NCBI GenBank assembly: GCA_001801665.1
Contig: MGYH01000031.1
Span: 10,533-22,635, forward strand
DNA from: Gammaproteobacteria bacterium RIFCSPHIGHO2_12_FULL_45_12
GTDB lineage: Bacteria > Pseudomonadota > Gammaproteobacteria > DSM-16500
Reading direction: 5' to 3'
DNA: 12,103 bases
This document shows positions 6,644 through 12,103 of the stretch, one piece after another; position 1 is the stretch's first letter; every line of letters begins with the position of its first letter. The position numbers and the translations under genes were made by a program. Below the pieces are notes generated by a model. That model worked only from the letters and a program-made list of their open reading frames with translations. It made no database searches and had not been told where the DNA came from.

Positions 6644-7174
6644 TTATTCCAGCCAGCGGCTGTAAACCGTGGTTAAATGTGTTTTGCCAATCATGTGTTT
6701 TTCAAGGGCGCTTTTAATGGTTTCTGCATTGGCTGAGGCTGGCAGGTTTAATGGATTGTCTAAGGCATAGAGTGTGATCTCATAAGTATGCGCGGCACCT
6801 TTTGGCGGGCAAGGGCCTTCATATTTTGGGTTGCCCCAACTGTTTTTGGCGGTGGTGGTGCCTGCGGGTAACGTGCTGACGCCTTGATCAAGCGAGAGGG
6901 TCGTTTTGGGAAGGTTGTAGATTACCCAGTGATAAAATTCGGCATTAGGCGCATTTTGGTCGGTGATGAGGAGTGCAAAAGCTTGTGTTTTGTCGGGGGC
7001 ACCCGTCCACTCCAGTTGAGGAGACTCATTTTTTCCATCGCAGGTATAAAGTACCGGAAGGGCACCTTCATCTAAAAAGGCATTAGTGTTGAGTGTGAAG
7101 GGATGCACGGACTCTGTTTCAGCCATGACGGATAATGATAATATAGATAAGATAACAAACAATATACGGCGCAT
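6644..7174 (-). CDS. Exported YbhB/YbcL (PEBP-like) protein
   Basis: Member of the phosphatidylethanolamine-binding / Raf-kinase-inhibitor-like family; the E. coli homologues YbhB and YbcL have no settled enzymatic role. From the ATG at 7174 the protein has 176 residues. A signal peptide covers 1-18 (RR, hydrophobic core 4-16, VMA before E19), so it is probably periplasmic. Family motifs: YTCDGKNESPQLEW (43-56), the anion-pocket DQNAP (72-76), YHWVIYNLP (81-89) and YEGPCPPKGAAHTYEI (118-133). The C-terminal helix ends in a conserved YSRWLE-like tail. The frame stays open to a TTG at 7195, but the ATG has an excellent AGGGAGAG ribosome site and begins the signal peptide directly. An element with a promoter-like end lies 74 nt upstream. 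Confidence 0.92.
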   Translation of the reverse strand: MRRILFVILSILSLSVMAETESVHPFTLNTNAFLDEGALPVLYTCDGKNESPQLEWTGAPDKTQAFALLITDQNAPNAEFYHWVIYNLPKTTLSLDQGVSTLPAGTTTAKNSWGNPKYEGPCPPKGAAHTYEITLYALDNPLNLPASANAETIKSALEKHMIGKTHLTTVYSRWLE

Positions 7175-7177
7175 GTG

Positions 7178-7185
7178 CTCTCCCT
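7178..7185 (-). promoter_or_regulatory. Ribosome binding site deciding the YbhB-like start
   Basis: AGGGAGAG on the minus strand ends 3 nt before the ATG at 7174. It lies inside the coding stretch that a start at the upstream TTG (7195) would need, so the ATG is the better start. Confidence 0.75.
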
Positions 7186-7248
7186 GACGTGGCAATGAAT
7201 GTTAGCATCATGCTAGAATGTCGCTTTTTTTGCCCTAAAGGTCAAGGT

Positions 7249-7276
7249 ATAGTAGGTAACCTGGCTTAGGTTACAA
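7249..7276 (-). promoter_or_regulatory. Promoter-like end of the element, facing the YbhB-like gene
   Basis: On minus, TTGTAA (7276-7271) and TACTAT (7254-7249) are separated by 16 bases; each matches the sigma-70 consensus at 4 of 6 positions. Transcription would begin near 7241 and give a leader of about 67 nt before the gene at 7174. No better promoter is seen in that gap. This is a pattern match only. Confidence 0.35.
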
Positions 7277-7381
7277 CTGTCATCCAGAGGAGCGTTTTTT
7301 GCAACGAAGGATCTCGTGTTTTTTAGGAGATTCTTCGCTTCGCTCAGAATGACGGGCTTTGTTCAGAATGACAGCTCATTT

Positions 7382-7409
7382 TTGTAACCTAAGCTAGGTT
7401 ACCTACTAT
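7382..7409 (+). promoter_or_regulatory. Promoter-like opposite end of the element, facing into ldh antisense
   Basis: The mirror-image end carries the same boxes on the plus strand (TTGTAA 7382-7387, TACTAT 7404-7409, 16-base gap). Transcription from here would run antisense to the 3' end of the leucine dehydrogenase gene. No gene lies ahead on plus, so any use is doubtful. Confidence 0.22.
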
Positions 7410-7456
7410 ATGTCAGGTATGTGTGGATGTTTACTCTGTCAAGGAGATCCAGCATG

Positions 7457-8566
7457 TTAGCCATTTCCGTGTGTGTGAGCGGTTAGGCGTTGACGAGCAA
7501 TTTCTTCGGCAATGAGATTGGTCGCACGGCCTTCGCTTGCGGAACGCTCATAGAGATCATAAACAATTTGATAGATGCCGTTGATTTGCTTCAAAGAGCG
7601 GTGCAGATCACCTTTGTCGTAAATGACGGCCACATGAATCAAGCCTCCCGCATTGATGAGAAAATCAGGGGCATAGAGTATGCCGCGTTCATGAAGTAGT
7701 GTGCCATATTGATTATGCGCTAATTGATTGTTCGCTGAGCCTGCGACAATGGAAACGTTGAGTCGCTTGATGGTGTTGCGATTGATAACGGCACCTAAGG
7801 CACAGGGGGAAAAGACGTCAGCCTTGACGTCATAAATGTCTGTTGGCGAGCAAATCTTTGCGTTAAATTTCGCGACGCAACGTTCCAGATTCGTGTGACT
7901 AATGTCAGCGACGGTGAGACGTGCCCCGCGTTGATGTAAGTCTTCGGCTAATGACATGCCAACATGACCTAATCCCTGAATTGCCACATGAACGCCTTCC
8001 AGAGAATCTTTTCCCTGTTTAAACTGGATGGCGGCTTCAATGGCGCGTCTGACGCCAAGTGCGGTTAAGGGGGATGGGTCGCTGTCTCCACCTTGCTTAG
8101 TGGTGCAAGTGACAAAAGAAGTTCGACGCGCAATGATATCCATTTCATGAGGTGAGGTGCCACTGTCAACGGCGGTGATATACCGTCCTCCCAGCTCGTT
8201 GACAAATTCACCAAATTTTTCAAAATAGGCTTGAGGGTCTTTGATGACTTTTGGTTTGATCAAGACGGCTTTGCCGCCACCGTGATTTAAATTATTAATG
8301 GCCGCCTTGAAACTCATCATGTAGGCGAGACGCATGGAATCTTCCATGGCTCGATCAACCGTGTCATAGGGGAGCAAGCGGCAGCCGCCAATGGCTGGCC
8401 CGCGCGTTAAGTTGTGAACGGAGATAATGGCGACAAGACCGGTCGCTTTGTCCAGTTTGATGTGCATGTCGCCAAAACCCAGTATTTTCGCATAGCGCAT
8501 GAGGCTGTCGCAGACGGTGTAATGGACATGGTGGTTTTTAGAGCGATTGATAAGGGCTTTTGACAT
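7457..8566 (-). CDS. ldh: Leucine dehydrogenase (Glu/Leu/Phe/Val dehydrogenase family)
   Basis: Cytoplasmic NAD-dependent oxidative deaminase of branched-chain amino acids (leucine to 2-oxoisocaproate and ammonia, reversible). Over most of its length it follows Bacillus-type leucine dehydrogenases. It has GPAIGGCR (57-63) and the two active-site lysines K87 (SFK) and K99 in GGGKAV, which correspond to K68 and K80 of the Lysinibacillus enzyme. The catalytic D134 is in AVDSGTS, and SDPSPLTALGV (162-172) opens the second domain. The NAD fold shows GLGHVG (198-203) with an acidic D221 after the second strand, favouring NAD over NADP. VFSPCALGAVI (251-261), AGSANNQL (275-282) and YAPDFLINAGG (298-308) complete it. 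At 369 residues it carries about 20 extra N-terminal residues; ATG 8566 has an AGGA site 10 nt upstream, while the internal Met23 has none. Valine or phenylalanine specificity cannot be ruled out. It is on the same strand as, and 112 nt beyond, atpC. Confidence 0.93.
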   Translation of the reverse strand: MSKALINRSKNHHVHYTVCDSLMRYAKILGFGDMHIKLDKATGLVAIISVHNLTRGPAIGGCRLLPYDTVDRAMEDSMRLAYMMSFKAAINNLNHGGGKAVLIKPKVIKDPQAYFEKFGEFVNELGGRYITAVDSGTSPHEMDIIARRTSFVTCTTKQGGDSDPSPLTALGVRRAIEAAIQFKQGKDSLEGVHVAIQGLGHVGMSLAEDLHQRGARLTVADISHTNLERCVAKFNAKICSPTDIYDVKADVFSPCALGAVINRNTIKRLNVSIVAGSANNQLAHNQYGTLLHERGILYAPDFLINAGGLIHVAVIYDKGDLHRSLKQINGIYQIVYDLYERSASEGRATNLIAEEIARQRLTAHTHGNG

Positions 8567-8612
8567 GCTGGCTGATTCCTGTCTAATTTAATTTTTGTGT
8601 CACACCAAGCCA

Positions 8613-8638
8613 TGCTTGCTCACGTGAGTTTGCAAGCA
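8613..8638. repeat. Short inverted repeat between atpC and ldh
   Basis: TGCTTGC (8613-8619) pairs with GCAAGCA (8632-8638) around a 12-nt loop that overlaps a second palindrome, CTCACGTGAG. It sits about 40 nt after the atpC stop. There is no U-tract on the minus strand, so it is not a clear terminator; it could be a protein-binding dyad or a mild attenuator before ldh. Confidence 0.4.
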
Positions 8639-8678
8639 CCGTGCTGCCAATAAAACAAAGCAGCGTGAATGTTTTTCT

Positions 8679-9116
8679 TTATTGCCTGCCACCCTTTGCG
8701 CGTTTTTTCAGTCGCTGTATCGCACGGATTTGGGCGGTGACTTCCGCTAATTCTGCGGTTGCTTTGGCTATATCCATGGCGGCCAATTTACCCGACAAAG
8801 CTTTTTCCGCTTGTTCTTTAACGGCAAGTGCCTGAGCTTCATCAAGATCATTTGCTCGCATGGCGGTGTCTGCCAAAACAGAAATGGTGTAGGGCTGCAC
8901 TTCCAGCATGCCGCCGGTGATGAAAAAAATTTCTTCTTCATCATTCGGCAAAATGGCACGTATTTCACCCGGCTTTAAGTTGGTTAACAGTTGCGAATGA
9001 CCAGGTGCGATGCCTAATTCGCCCATTTCGCCGCTAATAAAAACACTTTTGGCCTCGCCAGAAAAAATTTCCTTTTCCGCGCTGACAATGTCTAAACGAA
9101 GGGTGGCGGTGTTCAT
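8679..9116 (-). CDS. atpC: F1 ATP synthase epsilon subunit
   Basis: Part of the central stalk of F1: it binds gamma and the c-ring, and its C-terminal helices regulate ATP hydrolysis. The 145 residues show the N-terminal beta-sandwich (1-86) with the family block GELGIAPGHSQLLT (32-45) and a GGMLEV strand (68-73). A helical hairpin follows (about 89-139), rich in Ala and Glu and ending in a basic tail. The ATG overlaps the atpD stop as ATGA, so translation is probably coupled. It is the last gene of the atp cluster. A weak inverted repeat (8613-8638) lies downstream without a U-tract. Confidence 0.97.
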   Translation of the reverse strand: MNTATLRLDIVSAEKEIFSGEAKSVFISGEMGELGIAPGHSQLLTNLKPGEIRAILPNDEEEIFFITGGMLEVQPYTISVLADTAMRANDLDEAQALAVKEQAEKALSGKLAAMDIAKATAELAEVTAQIRAIQRLKKRAKGGRQ

Positions 9117-10489
9117 AAGGTTTTTGCCTTTTCCACGGCTTCCTCAATGGTGCCGACCATGTAGAAAGCCTGTTCCGGCAAATGATCATATTCACCGTTT
9201 AAAATGCCCTTGAAGCCCCGAATGGTTTCTTTGGTGGAGACATAACGACCTGGCGTGCCGGTAAAGACTTCCGCCACAAAGAAGGGCTGAGACAAGAAGC
9301 GTTGAATTTTTCGCGCGCGGCCTACAATCTGCTTATCTTCTTCCGATAATTCATCCATCCCCAAAATGGCGATAATGTCTTTCAGTTCTTTGTAACGTTG
9401 CAATGTGCGTTGTACGGCTAACGCCACATCGTAATGTTCCTGCCCCACGACCAAGGGGTCAAGTTGACGGCTCGTTGAGTCTAATGGATCAATGGCGGGA
9501 TAGATACCCAGTTCAGCAATTTGACGGGACAGAACAACGGTTGCGTCTAAATGTGCAAAGGTGGTCGCTGGCGATGGATCGGTTAAATCATCTGCAGGCA
9601 CATAAACGGCTTGTACCGAGGTAATGGAGCCGGTTTTGGTTGAGGTGATTCGCTCTTGCAACACACCCATTTCTTCTGCCAGCGTGGGCTGGTATCCCAC
9701 GGCGGATGGAATGCGGCCTAATAAGGCGGAAACTTCAACGCCGGACAGGGTGTAACGAAAAATGTTATCTACAAATAATAAGACATCGTTGCCTTCATCG
9801 CGAAAGCTTTCCGCAATGGTCAAGCCTGTTAAACCAACGCGCAGACGATTGCCAGGCGGTTCATTCATTTGTCCGTAAACCAGCGCAACCTTATCCAGCA
9901 CTTGCGACTCTTTCATTTCCAAGTAAAAGTCATTGCCTTCGCGGGTACGCTCACCCACACCGGTAAAGACGGAATAACCACTATGCTCGATGGCGATGTT
10001 GCGAATTAGCTCAAGCATGTTGACGGTTTTGCCGACTCCCGCGCCACCAAACAAGCCAACTTTGCCCCCTTTGGCAAAAGGACAGATCAAGTCGATCACC
10101 TTAATGCCGGTTTCAAGGAGTTCTTGGGAAGGTGCTTGCTCCGCAAAACCAGGCGCGGGTCGGTGAATGGGTAAATATTCCATGGTATCAATGGGACCTG
10201 CTTCATCAATGGCATGCCCTAATACGTTCATGATGCGCCCCAGTGTTTTTTTGCCAACGGGCACCATAATGGGTTTGCCCGTGTTGGTGGCGAGAAGACC
10301 ACGACGTAAGCCGTCTGTCGTGCCCATGGCAATGGTTCGGACCACGCCATCCCCAATTTGTTGCTGCACTTCGAGGACGAGATCTTTTTCTTCGACCTTT
10401 AAGGCATCATAAATCCGTGGAACATGCGAATGAGGAAACTCAACGTCAACCACAGCACCGATAATTTCAACGATTTTACCTTGATTCAT
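9113..10489 (-). CDS. atpD: F1 ATP synthase beta subunit
   Basis: Catalytic subunit of F1; three copies alternate with alpha and make ATP from ADP and phosphate. With ATG 10489 it has 458 residues (E. coli 460) and begins MNQGKIVEIIGAVVDVEF like its homologues. Visible are the P-loop GGAGVGKT (148-155), GERTREGND (179-187, with the catalytic glutamate), Walker B LLFVDNIFR (237-245), the ATP-synthase signature PSAVGYQPTLAEEMG (261-275) and an intact DELSEED (379-385). An upstream in-frame GTG (10498) would add three residues, but it is within the AGGTGA ribosome site that serves the ATG. It follows atpG by 36 nt and overlaps atpC by 4 nt. Nothing is missing or unusual. Confidence 0.98.
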   Translation of the reverse strand: MNQGKIVEIIGAVVDVEFPHSHVPRIYDALKVEEKDLVLEVQQQIGDGVVRTIAMGTTDGLRRGLLATNTGKPIMVPVGKKTLGRIMNVLGHAIDEAGPIDTMEYLPIHRPAPGFAEQAPSQELLETGIKVIDLICPFAKGGKVGLFGGAGVGKTVNMLELIRNIAIEHSGYSVFTGVGERTREGNDFYLEMKESQVLDKVALVYGQMNEPPGNRLRVGLTGLTIAESFRDEGNDVLLFVDNIFRYTLSGVEVSALLGRIPSAVGYQPTLAEEMGVLQERITSTKTGSITSVQAVYVPADDLTDPSPATTFAHLDATVVLSRQIAELGIYPAIDPLDSTSRQLDPLVVGQEHYDVALAVQRTLQRYKELKDIIAILGMDELSEEDKQIVGRARKIQRFLSQPFFVAEVFTGTPGRYVSTKETIRGFKGILNGEYDHLPEQAFYMVGTIEEAVEKAKTL

Positions 10490-10494
10490 TTGCT

Positions 10495-10500
10495 TCACCT
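10495..10500 (-). promoter_or_regulatory. Ribosome binding site deciding the atpD start
   Basis: AGGTGA on minus lies 5 nt before the ATG at 10489. It overlaps the alternative GTG (10498-10496), which therefore cannot be the true start. Confidence 0.7.
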
Positions 10501-10525
10501 CAACTCTTGTCTTTCATGTTCATGC

Positions 10526-11389
10526 TTAAAGTACGGACGCTCCGGCGACGATTTCCGAAAGTTCCCGGGTAATTGCTGCTTGTCGTGCCTTGTTGTATGC
10601 CAATTGCAGGCTGGATATGAGATCAGCCGCATTATCGGTCGCGCTTCTCATGGCCAACATTCGCGCTGCTTGTTCGCAAGCGATGTTTTCGATGACCGCA
10701 CGATATACTTGAGACTCAATGTAACGTGTTAATAACTTGTCTAATAACTCAGGCGCGTTATCGGGTTCGTAAATGTAATCCCAATGATGCTGTAACCTTG
10801 CATCCGAAGAAGGGGTCAGGGGTAATATTGGCTGAATGGTCGGCTCTTGCCGCATGGTGGTGACAAATTCATTCGAGCAGATATAAAGCGCATCAATGTT
10901 GCGATTCAGATAAGTGTCAAGCATGGCTCGAACGATACCGATTAGGTCGGTCAGGCTGGGTGCATCGCCCAAATCTTTTTTATGGGCGATGACGTTGCCG
11001 CCAATCCGTTTAAAAAAGTTCATGGCTTTGCCGCCGATGAGGCACAAATCGACTTCCACGCCGCTATCAATGGTTTCTTTGACGGCTTTGATCGTGGACT
11101 TTAGCAGGTTGGTGTTTAACCCGCCGCAAAGTCCACGATCAGTAGAAATGATGATATACCCAGCCCGTTTGATGTCACGTTTTTCCATGAAAGGATGTCT
11201 ATATTCAGAGTGACCTAAGGCGACATGGCTAATCACTTGCAAAATCTTTTTGGCGTAAGGAAGGGCTTTATGCATGCGATCTTGCGTTTTACGCATTTTG
11301 CTTGCTGCCACCATTTCCATCGCTTTCGTAATCTTTTGCGTGTTCTTGACGCTATGGATTTTGAGGCGAATCTCTTTGGCTATGGCCAT
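10526..11389 (-). CDS. atpG: F1 ATP synthase gamma subunit
   Basis: Rotor shaft of F1: a coiled coil inside the alpha/beta hexamer that transmits rotation from the c-ring. Its 287 residues match E. coli length. The N-terminal helix (KEIRLKIHSVKNTQKITKAM, 5-24, then MVAASKMRK) and the C-terminal helix, with EQAARMLAMRSATDNA (239-254) and ARQAAITRELSEIVAGA (268-284), make the coiled coil. The central Rossmann-like domain contains STDRGLCGGLN (82-92). The ATG at 11389 follows AGGA about 7 nt upstream and lies 12 nt after the atpA stop. Confidence 0.98.
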   Translation of the reverse strand: MAIAKEIRLKIHSVKNTQKITKAMEMVAASKMRKTQDRMHKALPYAKKILQVISHVALGHSEYRHPFMEKRDIKRAGYIIISTDRGLCGGLNTNLLKSTIKAVKETIDSGVEVDLCLIGGKAMNFFKRIGGNVIAHKKDLGDAPSLTDLIGIVRAMLDTYLNRNIDALYICSNEFVTTMRQEPTIQPILPLTPSSDARLQHHWDYIYEPDNAPELLDKLLTRYIESQVYRAVIENIACEQAARMLAMRSATDNAADLISSLQLAYNKARQAAITRELSEIVAGASVL

Positions 11390-11401
11390 ACGGCTATCCT
11401 C

Positions 11402-12103
11402 TTAGTCCCAAGACTGACTGGCTTTGAATGACGTTAAAATGTCACGAATGGTTTTTTCAATTTCTTCATTGTAATCACCGGTTTTGTTAATGCGTTCCAG
11501 AAAATCCTTGTGATGCGTGTGCAAGTAACTCACCAGTTCTTGCTCAAACAGGGCAACGCGGTTAACGGCCACATCATCCATATAGCCCTTGTCAGCCGCA
11601 AACAGGGTCACGGCCATTTCAGCAACAGACAACGGCATATATTGTTTTTGCTTCATGACTTCGGTAATACGCTGCCCGCGCTCCAACTGTTTGCGCGTTG
11701 CTTCATCAAGGTCTGACAGGAATTGTGAAAAAGCCGCCAATTCACGATATTGCGCCTGGCCAATGCGAATGCCGCCCACCAGTTTTTTCATGATTTTGGT
11801 TTGCGCGGCGCCGCCGACACGCGACACGGACAAGCCAGCGTTAATGGCCGGACGAATCCCCGCGTTAAACAAATCGGTTTCCAGGAAGATTTGACCATCG
11901 GTGATGGAGATGACATTGGTTGGAACAAACGCGGATACGTCTCCGGCTTGTGTTTCAATGACGGGCAGGGCGGTTAAGGAACCCGTTTTGCCTTTGATTT
12001 CGCCGTCCGTCATTTTCAAAACGTATTCCGGATTCACGCGAGAAGCACGTTCCAGCAAACGGGAGTGCAAGTAAAAGATGTCGCCAGGATAAGCTTCGCG
12101 GCC
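11402..12103 (-). CDS. atpA: F1 ATP synthase alpha subunit, C-terminal part (gene runs off the window)
   Basis: Non-catalytic nucleotide-binding subunit of F1. The frame is open to the window edge, so 233 of an expected roughly 510 residues are present; the N-terminal barrel and P-loop are outside. The fragment begins with GREAYPGDIFYLHSRLLERA, a conserved stretch in the nucleotide-binding domain. It then has QAGDVSAFVPTNVISITDGQ (52-71) and the ATP-synthase signature PAINAGLSVS (85-94), followed by R95, the arginine finger that completes the beta active site. The helical C-terminal domain ends in SFKASQSWD. The TTG that opens an apparent frame at 12070 is an internal leucine codon, not a start. 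It is the first visible gene of the atpA-G-D-C run. Confidence 0.98.
   Translation of the reverse strand, partial: GREAYPGDIFYLHSRLLERASRVNPEYVLKMTDGEIKGKTGSLTALPVIETQAGDVSAFVPTNVISITDGQIFLETDLFNAGIRPAINAGLSVSRVGGAAQTKIMKKLVGGIRIGQAQYRELAAFSQFLSDLDEATRKQLERGQRITEVMKQKQYMPLSVAEMAVTLFAADKGYMDDVAVNRVALFEQELVSYLHTHHKDFLERINKTGDYNEEIEKTIRDILTSFKASQSWD

Larger units (their letters stand above)
7248..7410. repeat. 163-bp MITE-like element with 29-bp hairpin-forming ends
   Basis: Terminal inverted repeats 7248-7276 and 7382-7410 match at 28 of 29 positions. Each end is itself a hairpin, with GTAACCT and AGGTTAC as a 7-bp stem around a 5-nt loop. The interior contains a second imperfect palindrome, with GTCATCC...GAAGGATCT on the left against GATTCTTCGCTTCGCTCAG...GAC on the right. 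That latter motif is a familiar dispersed bacterial repeat. There is no coding capacity. TATA at both outer ends could reflect a TA target duplication. Confidence 0.82.

Noticed and set aside
7203..7215. TAGCA-TCA-TGCTA dyad upstream of the YbhB-like gene as an operator
   Set aside because: A 5-bp stem is too short to separate from chance, and no regulator gene is nearby.
8613..8638. Inverted repeat as rho-independent terminator of the atp operon
   Set aside because: The stem is only 7 bp with a 12-nt loop and there is no U-tract on the minus strand; kept only as a short repeat.

Overview
The window reads as chromosome of a gammaproteobacterium with moderate GC. The F1 ATPase subunits, ProC, YggT, RdgB and YadG/YadH resemble those of E. 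coli and Pseudomonas, and ubiquinone hydroxylation uses the Coq7 (di-iron) type as in Pseudomonas and Legionella-like bacteria. A Bacillus-type leucine dehydrogenase and many short palindromic repeats fit a Legionella/Coxiella-like lineage, but that placement is inference. Every complete gene is on the minus strand; only the coq7 fragment at the left edge is on plus.

Layout. (1) 1-480: 3' part of coq7, closed by a bidirectional hairpin terminator (496-526) shared with the convergent minus-strand genes. (2) Minus strand from 4865 down to 543: proC, yggT, a probable decayed yggU, rdgB, yadG, yadH and an orphan three-helix membrane protein. rdgB/yadG overlap by ATGA and yadG/yadH by TGATG, so a two-gene ABC exporter is translationally coupled to the proC-yggT-rdgB housekeeping set. 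(3) 4866-7456: a looser region with two exported-protein genes, a DUF4015 glycosidase-like protein and a YbhB/YbcL (PEBP-like) protein. Each gap here carries a different palindromic element: a near-identical tandem pair of 187 bp repeats, a nested inverted repeat, and a 163 bp MITE-like element whose ends look like outward promoters. (4) 7457-8566: leucine dehydrogenase. (5) 8679-12103: atpA (5' part outside the window), atpG, atpD and atpC in canonical order.

Together the window joins respiratory and energy genes (ubiquinone synthesis, F1 ATPase), amino-acid metabolism (proline synthesis, branched-chain amino acid deamination), nucleotide-pool cleaning (RdgB) and an exporter. No unmistakably new multi-gene system is visible. 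The least ordinary material is the repeat cluster in 4973-7410, in which all three repeat families have arms that are themselves hairpins, and the eroded yggU locus.
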